Below, in pieces: positions 46,432-60,086 of a stretch of DNA of 64,000 nt. Location of the stretch: positions 434,001 through 498,000 of the forward strand of contig NZ_SUQN01000001.1 in assembly GCF_013337685.1 (NCBI RefSeq), given 5' to 3'. The notes under the pieces are model-generated. The model saw nothing but the letters and a program-made list of their open reading frames with translations, was not told the origin of the DNA and made no database searches. Each line of letters begins with the position of its first letter. Position 1 is the first letter of the stretch. Both the position numbers and the translations under genes were made by a program. This stretch comes from Citrobacter gillenii. Its GTDB lineage: Bacteria > Pseudomonadota > Gammaproteobacteria > Enterobacterales > Enterobacteriaceae.

Positions 46432-47589
46432 ATGGAGCGTAATGTCACGCTGGATTTTATTCGTGGCGTTGCCATCCTCGGGATCCTGCTTCTCAATATC
46501 AGCGCCTTTGGTTTGCCAAAGGCGGCATATCTCAACCCGGCCTGGTCTGGCAGCATTACTTTATCGGATGCCTGGACCTGGGCGGTGCTCGATCTCTTCG
46601 CACAGGTGAAATTCCTCACGCTGTTCGCTCTGCTCTTCGGCGCGGGCCTGCAAATGCTGCTGCCACGCGGAAAACGCTGGATCCAGTCGCGACTCACGCT
46701 GCTGGTCTTACTGGGGTTTATTCACGGCTTACTATTCTGGGATGGCGATATCCTGCTGGCGTATGGCTTAATCGGCCTGATCGGCTGGCGGCTGATTCGT
46801 GATGCCCCATCGGTAAAAAGCCTGTTTAACACCGGTGCTCTGCTGTATCTGGTGGGGATCGGCGTACTGCTGCTGCTGGGTTCGATTTCTGGGGGGGAAA
46901 CCAGTCGCGCCTGGACACCGGATGCCTCCGCGTTGCTGTATGAAAAGTACTGGAAGATTAATGGTGGCATGGAAGCGATGAGTAACCGCGTGGATATGCT
47001 GTCAAACAGCCTGCTGGCGCTGGGGGCGCAGTACGGTTGGCAACTGGCGGGGATGATGCTGTTGGGTGCCGCATTAATGCGCAGTGGCTGGCTGAAAGGG
47101 CAGTACAGTTTGTCGCATTATCGACGTTCAGGCATGCTGTTGGTGGTGACCGGTATGGCAATCAATCTGCCTGCGATTATGCTGCAGTGGCATCTCGACT
47201 GGGCGTACCGCTGGTGTGCTTTCCTGCTACAAGCCCCGCGTGAACTGAGCGCGCCGTTTCAGACCATCGGCTACGCTGCATTGATGTTTGGTTTCTGGCC
47301 GCAACTGAATCGCGTTAAGATTGTTATCGCTATTGCCTGCGTAGGACGCATGGCACTGACTAATTATCTGCTGCAGACGCTTATCTGCACCACGGTGTTT
47401 TATCAGTTCGGTTTGTTTATGCAATTCGACCGGCTGACGCTGCTGTTTTTCGTTATTCCCGTCTGGGCTGTTAACCTGCTTTTCTCCGTCATTTGGCTGC
47501 ATTTTTACCGGCAGGGCCCGGTGGAGTGGCTATGGCGTCAATTAACCCTGCGTGCTTCAGGGACATCATTGCCGCGAACATCCAGATAA
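46432..47589 (+). CDS. yeiB: DUF418 family membrane protein YeiB
   Basis: A 385-residue inner-membrane protein with about ten hydrophobic segments. The N-terminal RNVTLDFIRGVAILGILLLNISAFG and the C-terminal DUF418 region (FGFWPQLNRVKIVIAIACVGRMALTNYLLQT, GPVEWLWRQLT) are diagnostic of the family. Function is unknown. ATG 46432 follows GGGCAGGACC. The upstream open frame overlaps folE and is not used. Confidence 0.9.
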   Translation: MERNVTLDFIRGVAILGILLLNISAFGLPKAAYLNPAWSGSITLSDAWTWAVLDLFAQVKFLTLFALLFGAGLQMLLPRGKRWIQSRLTLLVLLGFIHGLLFWDGDILLAYGLIGLIGWRLIRDAPSVKSLFNTGALLYLVGIGVLLLLGSISGGETSRAWTPDASALLYEKYWKINGGMEAMSNRVDMLSNSLLALGAQYGWQLAGMMLLGAALMRSGWLKGQYSLSHYRRSGMLLVVTGMAINLPAIMLQWHLDWAYRWCAFLLQAPRELSAPFQTIGYAALMFGFWPQLNRVKIVIAIACVGRMALTNYLLQTLICTTVFYQFGLFMQFDRLTLLFFVIPVWAVNLLFSVIWLHFYRQGPVEWLWRQLTLRASGTSLPRTSR

Positions 47590-47620
47590 CGATCTGGATC
47601 ACATTCATTAACAAAATGGA

Positions 47621-47654
47621 TGTAACCGTTTTCATTCCTGTGACATGACTCACG
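47621..47654. promoter_or_regulatory. GalR/GalS operator and CRP site upstream of galS
   Basis: TGTAACCGTTTTCAT (47621-47635) fits the GalR/GalS half-palindrome, and TGTGACATGACTCACG (47639-47654) is a near-consensus CRP site. The same pair recurs before mglB, consistent with autoregulation of galS and catabolite control. Confidence 0.8.
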
Positions 47655-47733
47655 CAGTCCTGTACCTCGTGCTGACAAAATACACAGCCTGGGGTGTCCG
47701 TGGGCAACCGCAATCTTAAACAGGGCAGTGAAT

Positions 47734-48756
47734 ATGGTAACCATACGTGATGTGGCACGGCAGTCTGGCGTTTCTGTAGCGACGGTTTCCCGCGTACTGA
47801 ATAACAGTGCGTTGGTGAGTCCTGACACCCGTGAAGCGGTAATGAAGGCTGTGACACAGTTAGGCTATCGACCCAATGCCAATGCGCAAGCGCTGGCGAC
47901 GCAGGTGAGCGACACCATTGGGGTCGTGGTGATGGATGTATCAGATTCGTTTTTTGGTGCATTGGTGAAAGCCGTGGATCTGGTGGCTCAGCAGCACCAG
48001 AAATATGTGCTGATTGGCAACAGTTATCATGAAGCTGAAAAAGAACGTCATGCCATCGAAGTCCTGATCCGCCAACGTTGTAATGCCTTGATTGTCCACT
48101 CAAAAGCGCTGAGCGATCGCGAGCTAGGCGAGTTTATGGAACACATTCCGGGCATGGTGCTCATCAATCGCATTGTGCCGGGTTACGCCCATCGCTGTGT
48201 CTGCCTGGACAATATCAGCGGAGCTAAAATGGCCACCCGCATGCTGCTCAATAACGGTCATCAACGTATTGGCTACCTGGCGTCAAGCCACCGAATTGAA
48301 GATGATGCGATGCGCAAAGAGGGCTGGATGAGCGCGTTGCAGGAACACGGTATTACGCCAGCGGAAAGCTGGGTAGGTACCGGTTCACCGGATATGCCGG
48401 GGGGCGAATCAGCCATGGTGGAGTTGTTGGGGCGCAATTTGCAGCTGACGGCGGTTTTTGCCTACAACGACAACATGGCTGCCGGAGCGCTGACGGCGTT
48501 AAAAGACAACGGCATCGCCATTCCATTACACCTGTCTATCATTGGTTTCGATGATATCCCGATTGCCCGTTACACTGACCCTCAACTGACCACCGTGCGC
48601 TACCCCATTGCGTCAATGGCGAAAATGGCGACAGAGCTTGCGCTACAAGGGGCGGCGGGTACGCTGGATCCGGCGGCAACGCACTGTTTTATGCCGACAC
48701 TGGTGCGACGTCATTCTGTGGCGTTGCGACAGAATGCGGTACCGATCACTAACTGA
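47734..48756 (+). CDS. galS: Galactose isorepressor GalS
   Basis: LacI-family repressor of the mgl operon, 340 residues. The helix-turn-helix reads [23 protein letters not shown], followed by hinge [12 protein letters not shown] and a periplasmic-binding-protein-like effector domain ([40 protein letters not shown]). ATG 47734 is preferred over GTG 47728 because it matches the E. coli start and AGGG is well placed. It lies just upstream of mglB in the same direction. Confidence 0.95.
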   Translation: MVTIRDVARQSGVSVATVSRVLNNSALVSPDTREAVMKAVTQLGYRPNANAQALATQVSDTIGVVVMDVSDSFFGALVKAVDLVAQQHQKYVLIGNSYHEAEKERHAIEVLIRQRCNALIVHSKALSDRELGEFMEHIPGMVLINRIVPGYAHRCVCLDNISGAKMATRMLLNNGHQRIGYLASSHRIEDDAMRKEGWMSALQEHGITPAESWVGTGSPDMPGGESAMVELLGRNLQLTAVFAYNDNMAAGALTALKDNGIAIPLHLSIIGFDDIPIARYTDPQLTTVRYPIASMAKMATELALQGAAGTLDPAATHCFMPTLVRRHSVALRQNAVPITN

Positions 48757-49052
48757 TAATGTCACCTGATGTAACCGCTTTCAATCTGTGAGTAAATTCA
48801 CAGTATCTTAACAATGCGATAGCTATGATGACACTGTTTGTTGCGCTGTAACTACTATGTAACGGTGAATAATCACTTTCATCGAGGTGTGGGCGTCTTA
48901 AACAACAATTAAAGCCTGTTTTTGGAGCGTTGCCAGACACGGAAGAAATATTTTTAAAAGTGAGCTTCGGCGTTCAGTAACAGTTTAGTAACGTTCTGTC
49001 CCGCCGAGCATTTATCTCAAGTACTACCCTGCATAATAAAACCGGAGATACC
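48757..49052. promoter_or_regulatory. mglB promoter region with GalR/GalS operator and perfect CRP site
   Basis: TGTAACCGCTTTCAA (48770-48784) is the GalR/GalS operator. TGTGAGTAAATTCACA (48787-48802) is a full match to the CRP consensus TGTGA-N6-TCACA. This is the galS-mglB control region known in E. coli. The remaining leader up to mglB contains CGGAGATA before the start and no other gene. Confidence 0.9.
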
Positions 49053-50051
49053 ATGAATAAGAAGGTGTTGACCCTGTCTGCTGTAATGGCAAGCATGTTA
49101 TTCGGTGCGGCTGCGCACGCTGCTGATACCCGTATTGGTGTGACGATTTATAAGTATGACGATAACTTTATGTCTGTGGTACGTAAAGCAATCGAAAAAG
49201 ATGCCAAAACGGCGCCAGATGTACAGCTGCTGATGAATGACTCCCAGAACGATCAGTCTAAACAAAACGATCAGATTGATGTGTTGCTGGCAAAAGGCGT
49301 GAAAGCTCTGGCGATCAACCTGGTTGACCCGGCAGCAGCGGGCACGGTCATTGAGAAAGCACGCGGTCAGAACGTTCCTATCGTGTTCTTCAACAAAGAG
49401 CCTTCTCGTAAAGCGCTGGACAGCTATGACAAAGCCTTCTACGTCGGTACTGACTCCAAAGAATCCGGCATCATTCAGGGCGATTTGATTGCTAAGCACT
49501 GGGCGGCAAACCCGAACTGGGACCTGAACAAAGACGGTAAAATTCAGTTTGTTCTGCTGAAAGGCGAGCCGGGACACCCGGATGCTGAAGCACGTACCAC
49601 CTACGTGATTAAAGAGCTGAACGACAAGGGCATTAAAACTGAGCAGTTGCAGTTAGATACCGCTATGTGGGATACCGCTCAGGCGAAAGATAAAGTTGAT
49701 GCGTGGATGTCCGGTCCAAATGCTAACAAAATTGAAGTCGTTATCGCGAACAACGACGCTATGGCAATGGGTGCGATAGAAGCGCTGAAAGCACACAACA
49801 AAACCAGCGTACCGGTATTTGGTGTGGATGCATTGCCAGAAGCACTGGCACTGGTTAAATCTGGCGCAATGGCCGGTACCGTGCTGAACGATGCTAACAA
49901 CCAGGCGAAAGCGACTTTCGATCTGGCGAAAAACCTGGCAGCCGGCAAAGGCGCAGCGGATGGCACGACCTGGAAAATCGAGAATAAAATCGTTCGTATT
50001 CCTTACGTCGGCGTCGATAAAGATAATCTGGCAGAGTTCACCAACAAATAA
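49053..50051 (+). CDS. mglB: Galactose/glucose-binding periplasmic protein MglB
   Basis: Binding protein for galactose and glucose, also ligand for chemoreceptor Trg, 332 residues. Signal peptide cleaved after AAAHA at residue 23. The mature protein starts [17 protein letters not shown]. The calcium loop DLNKDGKIQ near residue 157 and sugar contacts ([20 protein letters not shown]) are present. First gene of mglBAC. Confidence 0.97.
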   Translation: MNKKVLTLSAVMASMLFGAAAHAADTRIGVTIYKYDDNFMSVVRKAIEKDAKTAPDVQLLMNDSQNDQSKQNDQIDVLLAKGVKALAINLVDPAAAGTVIEKARGQNVPIVFFNKEPSRKALDSYDKAFYVGTDSKESGIIQGDLIAKHWAANPNWDLNKDGKIQFVLLKGEPGHPDAEARTTYVIKELNDKGIKTEQLQLDTAMWDTAQAKDKVDAWMSGPNANKIEVVIANNDAMAMGAIEALKAHNKTSVPVFGVDALPEALALVKSGAMAGTVLNDANNQAKATFDLAKNLAAGKGAADGTTWKIENKIVRIPYVGVDKDNLAEFTNK

Positions 50052-50122
50052 ATACTCCGTCTGTGGGCGCAATTTGGTTGCGCCCTTAATAACACGCTTT
50101 GCAAGGCCAACAAGGTATAATT

Positions 50123-51643
50123 ATGGTCAGCACTAATACTCAGTCGTCAGGCGAATACTTGTTGGAAATGAGCGGCATCAACAAGTCCTTTCCGGGCGTT
50201 AAGGCTCTTGATAATGTTAATTTAAAAGTCCGCCCACATTCTATTCATGCCTTGATGGGCGAGAATGGTGCTGGAAAGTCGACATTATTAAAATGTCTTT
50301 TTGGGATCTATCAAAAAGATTCCGGCAGTATTTTATTTCAGGGTAAAGAAATCGATTTTCATTCTGCTAAAGAAGCGCTTGAAAACGGTATTTCAATGGT
50401 ACACCAGGAATTAAACCTGGTTTTACAACGTTCTGTGATGGACAACATGTGGCTGGGGCGTTATCCCACCAAAGGCATGTTTGTCGACCAGGATAAAATG
50501 TACCGTGATACCAAAGCGATATTTGATGAGCTGGATATTGATATCGATCCGCGTGCGCGTGTCGGTACGTTATCGGTTTCACAAATGCAGATGATAGAAA
50601 TTGCCAAAGCATTTTCGTATGACGCCAAAATCGTCATCATGGATGAACCGACCTCATCGTTAACCGAAAAAGAGGTTAATCATCTGTTCACCATCATCCG
50701 TAAGCTGAAAGAACGTGGCTGCGGTATCGTATATATTTCTCACAAGATGGAAGAAATCTTCCAGTTGTGCGATGAAATCACCGTCCTGCGTGATGGCCAG
50801 TGGATTGCCACCCAGCCGCTTGAAGGGCTGGATATGGATAAGATCATCGCCATGATGGTGGGACGTTCGCTGAACCAACGTTTCCCGGACAAAGAGAACA
50901 CGCCTGGTGAAGTGATTCTTGAAGTACGCAATCTGACGTCGTTACGTCAACCGTCAATTCGTGATATCTCTTTTGATCTGCATAAAGGGGAAATCCTCGG
51001 TATTGCCGGTTTAGTCGGCGCAAAACGCACGGATATCGTTGAAACCCTTTTTGGTATTCGTGAAAAATCATCGGGTACGATTACGCTCCACGGCAAAAAA
51101 ATTAATAACCACAGCGCCAATGAAGCCATTAACCATGGTTTTGCGCTGGTCACGGAAGAGCGCCGTTCAACCGGTATTTATGCCTATCTGGATATTGGAT
51201 TTAACTCGTTAATCTCCAATATTCAGAACTATAAAAATAAAGTGGGTCTGTTGGATAATTCCCGCATGAAGAGCGATACCCAATGGGTTATTGACTCAAT
51301 GAGGGTAAAAACACCTGGCCATCGTACGCAAATTGGTTCCCTGTCCGGTGGTAACCAGCAAAAGGTGGTTATTGGTCGTTGGTTGTTAACGCAGCCAGAG
51401 ATACTGATGCTGGATGAACCCACGCGAGGAATCGACGTTGGTGCAAAATTTGAAATTTATCAGTTAATTGCAGAACTGGCGAAAAAGGAGAAGGGGATTA
51501 TTATCATCTCCTCTGAAATGCCGGAACTGCTGGGTATTACCGATCGTATTCTGGTTATGAGCAATGGTCTCGTGGCTGGAATTGTTGACACGAAAACAAC
51601 AACGCAAAACGAAATCCTCCGTCTTGCGTCTTTGCACCTTTAA
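50123..51643 (+). CDS. mglA: Galactose/methyl galactoside ABC transporter ATPase MglA
   Basis: Tandem ATPase of the Mgl importer, 506 residues. The first cassette has [23 protein letters not shown] and [10 protein letters not shown]. The second has the degenerate nucleotide loop GLVGAKRTD seen in E. coli Mgl[15 protein letters not shown] and [14 protein letters not shown] 50123 matches the E. coli start. Confidence 0.96.
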   Translation: MVSTNTQSSGEYLLEMSGINKSFPGVKALDNVNLKVRPHSIHALMGENGAGKSTLLKCLFGIYQKDSGSILFQGKEIDFHSAKEALENGISMVHQELNLVLQRSVMDNMWLGRYPTKGMFVDQDKMYRDTKAIFDELDIDIDPRARVGTLSVSQMQMIEIAKAFSYDAKIVIMDEPTSSLTEKEVNHLFTIIRKLKERGCGIVYISHKMEEIFQLCDEITVLRDGQWIATQPLEGLDMDKIIAMMVGRSLNQRFPDKENTPGEVILEVRNLTSLRQPSIRDISFDLHKGEILGIAGLVGAKRTDIVETLFGIREKSSGTITLHGKKINNHSANEAINHGFALVTEERRSTGIYAYLDIGFNSLISNIQNYKNKVGLLDNSRMKSDTQWVIDSMRVKTPGHRTQIGSLSGGNQQKVVIGRWLLTQPEILMLDEPTRGIDVGAKFEIYQLIAELAKKEKGIIIISSEMPELLGITDRILVMSNGLVAGIVDTKTTTQNEILRLASLHL

Positions 51644-51658
51644 GATTAGGGGCTCCTC

Positions 51659-52669
51659 ATGAGTGCGTTAAATAAGAAAAGTTTTCTTACTTACCTGAAA
51701 GAAGGCGGAATTTACGTTGTTCTTTTAGTTCTGCTGGCCATTATTATTTTCCAGGACCCCACATTCTTAAGTTTACTGAACTTGAGTAACATTCTGACCC
51801 AATCCTCGGTGCGTATTATTATCGCGCTGGGCGTAGCCGGACTGATTGTTACCCAAGGTACTGACCTGTCAGCCGGGCGTCAGGTTGGCCTGGCGGCGGT
51901 GGTTGCCGCAACGTTGCTGCAATCTATGGAGAACGCCAACAAGGTGTTCCCGGAAATGGCCACTATGCCGATCATCGTGGTGGTACTGATTGTTTGTGCC
52001 ATCGGTGCCATTATCGGCCTGGTGAACGGTATCATCATTGCTTACCTGAACGTGACGCCGTTTATTACTACCCTTGGTACGATGATCATCGTGTACGGGA
52101 TCAACTCACTGTATTACGATTTCGTTGGGGCATCGCCTATTTCTGGCTTTGACAGCGGGTTCTCCACCTTTGCGCAGGGCTTTATTGCGCTGGGCAGTTT
52201 CCGACTCTCCTACATCACCTTCTATGCGCTGATTGCGGTGGCCTTTGTTTGGGTACTGTGGAATAAGACCCGCTTCGGTAAAAACATTTTTGCCATTGGC
52301 GGTAACCCGGAAGCGGCGAAAGTGTCGGGTGTTAACGTTGCGCTGAACCTGCTGATTATCTATGCGCTGTCCGGGGTGTTCTATGCCTTCGGTGGTTTGC
52401 TGGAAGCAGGGCGTATCGGCTCGGCAACCAACAACCTCGGCTTTATGTATGAGCTTGATGCCATTGCGGCCTGTGTCGTGGGCGGCGTGTCGTTCAGTGG
52501 CGGGGTCGGTACCGTCTTTGGTGTAGTGACCGGTGTGATAATCTTCACCGTCATCAACTATGGCCTGACCTACATCGGCGTGAACCCTTACTGGCAGTAC
52601 ATCATTAAAGGCGGCATTATTATCTTCGCCGTGGCGCTGGACTCACTGAAATACGCGCGTAAGAAGTAA
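51659..52669 (+). CDS. mglC: Galactose/methyl galactoside ABC transporter permease MglC
   Basis: Permease of the Mgl importer, 336 residues with about ten membrane segments, of the RbsC/XylH family. It carries TQGTDLSAGRQVGLAAVV, the family consensus in helix three, and GGVSFSGGVGTVFGVVTG near the C-terminus. It follows mglA by 15 bases and ends before a strong terminator. Confidence 0.96.
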   Translation: MSALNKKSFLTYLKEGGIYVVLLVLLAIIIFQDPTFLSLLNLSNILTQSSVRIIIALGVAGLIVTQGTDLSAGRQVGLAAVVAATLLQSMENANKVFPEMATMPIIVVVLIVCAIGAIIGLVNGIIIAYLNVTPFITTLGTMIIVYGINSLYYDFVGASPISGFDSGFSTFAQGFIALGSFRLSYITFYALIAVAFVWVLWNKTRFGKNIFAIGGNPEAAKVSGVNVALNLLIIYALSGVFYAFGGLLEAGRIGSATNNLGFMYELDAIAACVVGGVSFSGGVGTVFGVVTGVIIFTVINYGLTYIGVNPYWQYIIKGGIIIFAVALDSLKYARKK

Positions 52670-52680
52670 CGATAGACAAC

Positions 52681-52722
52681 AAAAAGCCCGGGGCAGAGAA
52701 ATGACTGCACCGGGCTTTTTGT
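52681..52722. terminator. mglBAC terminator (also convergent with preA)
   Basis: Arms AAAAAGCCCGG and CCGGGCTTTTT (52681-52720) enclose an 18-base loop. A and T runs on opposite sides allow use from both directions, between mglC and preA. Confidence 0.9.
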
Positions 52723-52730
52723 TACTTGTG

Positions 52731-53966
52731 TTACAGCGTTACTGCATGTGCTTTCTCACCTGTTTTGAATTTGACCTCGCCTAAATCGATGCAGGCGACC
52801 GGACAAACGTGACCACACAGCAAGCAGCCGACGCATTTTTCCGTGTCGCAGTGCGGTGTACGGGTCTGCTCATCCCACTCCATCGCCTGATGTCCTCCGT
52901 CATAGCAGGAGATATAGCAGCGTCCGCAGCCGACGCATTTTTCGAGGTTGATATGGGGGTAGACGATGTAACTACGGTCAAGATCTTCAGCCGGAATAAT
53001 ATTGGCATTGGCAAGACCGACCATCTCTTCCAGTGAGTTAAACCCCTGATCGGCAAGATAGTGTGACAGTCCGCTGGTCATATCTTCCACAATACGGTAG
53101 CCGTACTGCATGATCCCGGTGGTGACCTGCAGCGTGGCTGCGCCTAACAGCAAGAATTCGGCGGCATCTTCCCAGGTTTCAATACCGCCAATGCCGCTAA
53201 TCGGGAAATCATGCAGTTCTGGGTGTGAACGCAGTTGTTGGATAAAACGCAGTGCGATGGGTTTTACCGCCTTCCCGGAATAGCCAGAAATACTGGATTT
53301 CCCGTTGACCACCGGCATGCCGATCTTCCGCTTCAGGTCGATATTGGTGATGGATTTTACGGTGTTAATGGTCGCGATACCGTCAGCGCCTCCGTGTTTA
53401 GCCGCCAGAGCGACTTCGCACATATCACCGATATTAGGCGTCATTTTGGCTAACATCGGTAGAGAGGAACCGCGTTTAACTGCCCGACAGTATTTCTCAA
53501 CCAACTCCGGGCTTTGCCCGACATCGCTGCCCATCGCATGTGAAGTCATCTGCGGACACGAGAAGTTGCACTCAATCATATCTGCACCGGCTTCTTCAAC
53601 CAGTCGTGCCAGCTCCTGCCATTGCTGCTCATTTTCGCCCATGATTGACGCAATCAGCACCTTATCAGGGTAATGTTGTTTCAGCTTACGAATGGCGGCC
53701 AGGTTCTCTTCCAGCGGATGTTCGGCAATCTGCTCCATATTCTTGAAGCCGATAAAGCCGGTATCTTCTTTTGTCAGATGGTCAAATCGTGGGGAGACTT
53801 CGTTGGCAATAAAAAAACCAATTGTTTTAAACACAATGCCGCCCCAGCCGGTGTCATAGGCTTTGGCGCACATCTCAAAGCAGTTGCCTACCGGAGAAGA
53901 AGAGAGGCAAAACGGGTTGGGGAATTTTACGCCGCAAAAGGTAATAGAAAGATCTTTCGTTAACAT
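52731..53966 (-). CDS. preA: NAD-dependent dihydropyrimidine dehydrogenase subunit PreA
   Basis: Catalytic half of the PreAT pyrimidine reductase that reduces uracil and thymine, 411 residues. The FMN-binding TIM barrel includes [32 protein letters not shown] (active Cys region) and [19 protein letters not shown]. Two C-terminal 4Fe-4S ferredoxin motifs follow, [11 protein letters not shown] and [13 protein letters not shown]. The start codon overlaps the preT stop by 7 bases. ATG 53966 is chosen from the E. coli start over TTG 53972. Confidence 0.95.
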   Translation of the reverse strand: MLTKDLSITFCGVKFPNPFCLSSSPVGNCFEMCAKAYDTGWGGIVFKTIGFFIANEVSPRFDHLTKEDTGFIGFKNMEQIAEHPLEENLAAIRKLKQHYPDKVLIASIMGENEQQWQELARLVEEAGADMIECNFSCPQMTSHAMGSDVGQSPELVEKYCRAVKRGSSLPMLAKMTPNIGDMCEVALAAKHGGADGIATINTVKSITNIDLKRKIGMPVVNGKSSISGYSGKAVKPIALRFIQQLRSHPELHDFPISGIGGIETWEDAAEFLLLGAATLQVTTGIMQYGYRIVEDMTSGLSHYLADQGFNSLEEMVGLANANIIPAEDLDRSYIVYPHINLEKCVGCGRCYISCYDGGHQAMEWDEQTRTPHCDTEKCVGCLLCGHVCPVACIDLGEVKFKTGEKAHAVTL

Positions 53967-55201
53967 GAGCAAACCCCCTCTAAATAGTGATGAATTGCCT
54001 GAGCGGCTTCTTTACCGGTTTTCACGGCAGACACCACGGTTTTATCTCCTTTGACAATATCGCCAGCGGCGAAAATAACCGGATCGGCGGTTTGATAATT
54101 GTGGGTTTCAATAAGATTACGTTGCGCTGTTAACGCGTGAAACGCATCCAACTGTGCGTGTTGGCCGACGGCGAGAATAATATGCTCGGCTTCAAGAGAG
54201 AGTTCCCCTGGCAGACGCACGTGTTTAAAGGTGACTTTATTTCCGGCAACCGCTACCGGCGTAAAACCGTCGATGATCGACACGCCTAATGCCTGCGTGC
54301 TGGTAAACTCTTTGTCACTGGCGGGAAATTCAGCTAATTCTTCACGAGCGACACAGGTAACTGACGGGCAGCCGAGAAGTTTCAGCGTGCTGGCGACATC
54401 CATGGCGACATCGCCCCCGCCGATAATTAACGCACTCTGCGGTAAGGTGATATCACCGTGCGCCTGTCGCGCGCGTTGCAAGAAATCGACGGCGATCTCA
54501 ACGTTATCCGCCTCATCAAACAATGGCAGGGTGGAACCATAAGACATCCCAACAGTCACCAGCACGGCGCGATTTTCAGCTTTGAGTTGTTCGACGGCGA
54601 TCGTGTTGCCGACTTCGCAATCGCACTTGATGGTGACGCCCATTTCAACGATACGGGCAATCTCAAGATCCAACACGGATTGAGGCAGGCGAAACTCAGG
54701 AATGCCAAAGCGTAGCCAGCCACCCGGCTGAGCCTGCTTTTCGTAGATCGTTACGTCATAACCCAGGTTACTCAACGTCACGCTGGCCTGCAACCCAGCT
54801 GGCCCTGCGCCGATAATGGCGACTTTGCCACGTGTTTTGGTTGCCGGTTGATAAATTTTCATCGCAGTCTGCTGTTCAAAATCGGTAATAAAACGTTGCA
54901 GCCGTGCAATATCGATCGGTTTATCTATTCCTGAGCGCGTACATCCACGCTGGCATAATTTTTCGGTGGGGCATACCCGAGCACAAATGGCGCCGAGCGC
55001 ATTATTTTCGCGAATAGTTTCGGCTGCCCCCTTAAAATTGCGAAAATAGATGGAGCGGATAAATTTCCCTGGGTCAGTTTGTGCCGGACAATCCTGACTA
55101 CAGGGGGCATCGTGACATAATAAACAGCGCGAGGCCTCTTTTATTGCTAATAAGGGGGTGAAAGCGGGCGTTAGCTCATCCAGATAATTTTGTTGTGGCA
55201 T
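53960..55201 (-). CDS. preT: NAD-dependent dihydropyrimidine dehydrogenase subunit PreT
   Basis: Electron-input subunit of PreAT, 413 residues, a glutamate synthase small-subunit-like flavoprotein. The N-terminal 4Fe-4S cysteines are [14 protein letters not shown] and [18 protein letters not shown]-binding motif: [18 protein letters not shown] near 130. NAD-binding motif: [15 protein letters not shown] near 270. It overlaps preA by 7 bases. Confidence 0.95.
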   Translation of the reverse strand: MPQQNYLDELTPAFTPLLAIKEASRCLLCHDAPCSQDCPAQTDPGKFIRSIYFRNFKGAAETIRENNALGAICARVCPTEKLCQRGCTRSGIDKPIDIARLQRFITDFEQQTAMKIYQPATKTRGKVAIIGAGPAGLQASVTLSNLGYDVTIYEKQAQPGGWLRFGIPEFRLPQSVLDLEIARIVEMGVTIKCDCEVGNTIAVEQLKAENRAVLVTVGMSYGSTLPLFDEADNVEIAVDFLQRARQAHGDITLPQSALIIGGGDVAMDVASTLKLLGCPSVTCVAREELAEFPASDKEFTSTQALGVSIIDGFTPVAVAGNKVTFKHVRLPGELSLEAEHIILAVGQHAQLDAFHALTAQRNLIETHNYQTADPVIFAAGDIVKGDKTVVSAVKTGKEAAQAIHHYLEGVCSC

Positions 55202-55254
55202 CTTTTCTTCCTTAATGCTTGAGTAAATTAAGGCGAACTGTTAATAACAAAATA

Positions 55255-55282
55255 TAAAAATAAAAAAGCCTTTCTTAAGGCT
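55255..55282 (-). terminator. Terminator after yeiS
   Basis: On the minus strand AGCCTT-AAGA-AAGGCT is followed by TTTTTTA. It lies in the 233-base gap between yeiS and preT, whose remainder is AT-rich promoter DNA. Confidence 0.8.
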
Positions 55283-55434
55283 AAGCATTGCAGGAAGAGT
55301 ATTCTGTGAAAGGTTTCACAAATAAAAGATGGTGTGAGGGAAATGCCGATAAGCAGCATTAATCCCTTATGTTAAAATAGGAATTATTATCATAATATTA
55401 GCTATTCTCAAGCGCTAATATTAATAACTGGATT

Positions 55435-56486
<1,052 letters not shown>

Positions 56487-56506
56487 TCAGCAATACTGTT
56501 TAGAGC

Positions 56507-56591
56507 ATGTAGGTCAGATAAGACGCTAACGCGTTGCCATCAGGCTATGGCGATAATGCCGGATGGCGGCGTTGGCTTATCCGGCCTACAT
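56507..56591. repeat. BIME (paired REP elements) between cdd and sanA
   Basis: Two REP-like units lie head to head: ATGTAGGTCAGATAAGACGC with GCGTTGCCATC, then TGCCGGATGGCGGCGT with TTATCCGGCCTACAT. They fall in the gap downstream of cdd. Confidence 0.85.
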
Positions 56592-56601
56592 GACGACCTT
56601 T

Positions 56602-57486
<885 letters not shown>

Positions 57487-57545
57487 GGCGATGCCTCATA
57501 ACAATGTAATGGAATCGTAGTTTACGGGCCTGTTACGGCTTTATA

Positions 57546-57611
57546 TGTGATCCAAATCTCACTGTGTATGCAACTCATGAAACTTAAATGAAAAATGTGC
57601 AACGCATCGCA
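57546..57611. promoter_or_regulatory. Tandem CRP sites of the cdd promoter, probable CRP/CytR control
   Basis: TGTGATCCAAATCTCA (57546-57561) and TGTGCAACGCATCGCA (57596-57611) each match the CRP consensus with about two mismatches. Their centres are 50 bases apart, the spacing at which CytR binds between two CRP dimers in nucleoside promoters. Confidence 0.75.
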
Positions 57612-57633
57612 AATAAATGAACTAAAAATGGCG

Positions 57634-58745
<1,112 letters not shown>

Positions 58746-58938
58746 CTATTCATCATACAATTAAACTTAAAAACGTGCTACCGATCACATCATGAATTCT
58801 AAGCATAGTGGAAATAGATAACTGGAACATCAGGCAATAGCCCCAATCGACAGGGCGATGCCTGTGTGCTGCTGACAGTGCTTTGATCTCTTGTACGGAG
58901 ACGCTACCATAGCGCCTCTCTTTTTTGCAGGTAACAAT

Positions 58939-59877
58939 ATGCGTGTTTTACTGGCGCCGATGGAAGGCGTGCTCGACTCACTGGTGCGCGAGCTGCTGAC
59001 TGAAGTTAATGATTATGATCTGTGCATCACCGAATTTGTGCGCGTGGTGGATCAGCTCCTGCCAGCAAAAGTATTTCATCGGATCTGCCCGGAGCTGCAT
59101 AACAACAGCCGTACCCCATCCGGCACGCAGGTGCGCATCCAACTGCTGGGGCAGCATCCACAATGGCTGGCAGAGAACGCGGCCCGCGCGGTTGAGTTGG
59201 GGTCGTACGGTGTCGATCTGAACTGTGGCTGCCCGTCAAAACTGGTTAACGGCAGCGGTGGCGGCGCAACGCTATTGAAAGATCCTGAACTTATCTATCA
59301 GGGTGCGAAGGCGATGCGCGAGGCGGTGCCGGGTCATTTGCCGGTAACGGTGAAAGTGCGCCTGGGCTGGGACAGCAGCGACCGGCAGTTTGAAATCGCC
59401 GATGCCGTTCAGCAGGCGGGTGCCAGCGAACTGGCGGTTCATGGCCGCACCAAAGAGCAAGGGTATAAAGCGGAGCATATCAACTGGCAGGCTATCGGTG
59501 AGATCCGCCAGCGTCTTACGATTCCGGTTATCGCCAACGGTGAAATCTGGGACTGGCAGAGCGCGCAAAATTGTATGGCGGTCACCGGATGTGATGCGGT
59601 GATGATCGGACGCGGGGCGCTAAATATCCCGAATCTGAGTCGGGTGGTGAAATACAACGAACCGCGGATGCCGTGGCCCGACGTGGTGACATTACTGAAA
59701 AAATACACCCGACTGGAAAAACAGGGGGATACCGGGCTATATCATGTGGCGCGTATTAAGCAGTTGCTGGGATATTTACGCAAAGAATATGCCGAAGCGA
59801 CGACGCTGTTTCAGGAGATTCGCGCTCTCAATAATTCGCCGGATATCGCGCGGGCGATTCAGGCCATTGAGATTTAA
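58939..59877 (+). CDS. dusC: tRNA-dihydrouridine(16) synthase DusC
   Basis: FMN enzyme reducing U16 of tRNAs, 312 residues, about three shorter than in E. coli. It starts [19 protein letters not shown]. The catalytic Cys lies in [21 protein letters not shown], the phosphate motif is [15 protein letters not shown], and [15 protein letters not shown] follows. ATG 58939 follows GCAGGTAAC and matches the family start; the upstream frame to 58891 is ignored. Confidence 0.95.
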   Translation: MRVLLAPMEGVLDSLVRELLTEVNDYDLCITEFVRVVDQLLPAKVFHRICPELHNNSRTPSGTQVRIQLLGQHPQWLAENAARAVELGSYGVDLNCGCPSKLVNGSGGGATLLKDPELIYQGAKAMREAVPGHLPVTVKVRLGWDSSDRQFEIADAVQQAGASELAVHGRTKEQGYKAEHINWQAIGEIRQRLTIPVIANGEIWDWQSAQNCMAVTGCDAVMIGRGALNIPNLSRVVKYNEPRMPWPDVVTLLKKYTRLEKQGDTGLYHVARIKQLLGYLRKEYAEATTLFQEIRALNNSPDIARAIQAIEI

Positions 59878-59895
59878 CCGGTTATTATATTACTG

Positions 59896-59930
59896 GCCGG
59901 AGACGGCGTTTACGCCGCCATCCGGCATTG
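59896..59930. repeat. REP element after dusC
   Basis: GGCCGGAGACGGCGTTTACGCCGCCATCCGGCATT is an inverted REP unit, 18 bases beyond the dusC stop and just before yohP. Confidence 0.85.
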
Positions 59931-59933
59931 ATG

Positions 59934-60017
59934 TCAGAAAATCATCTTAAACACGCCAGTCACCACCAACAGTCCAATCAGAAAAATAATTAAAATAGCC
60001 CACAGCAGAATTTTCAT
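59934..60017 (-). CDS. yohP: 27-residue membrane protein YohP
   Basis: A 27-codon gene on the minus strand. The product starts MKILLWAILIIFLIG and ends TGVFKMIF, one membrane helix, almost identical to E. coli YohP. That protein is a proven small membrane protein studied for mRNA-guided and post-translational membrane insertion. It begins after an AAGGGAAGGC ribosome site. Role unknown. Its place beside dusC matches E. coli. Confidence 0.93.
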   Translation of the reverse strand: MKILLWAILIIFLIGLLVVTGVFKMIF

Positions 60018-60086
60018 TAGCCTTCCCTTTTTGGTAAGTTCAAATTTAGTATAGGAAACTATTGAAAACTCTGCCTGCAGGCACAG

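Noticed and set aside
56507..56591. Possible CRISPR or att repeats
   Set aside because: The palindromes match the REP/BIME consensus and recur singly elsewhere; there are no regular spacers.
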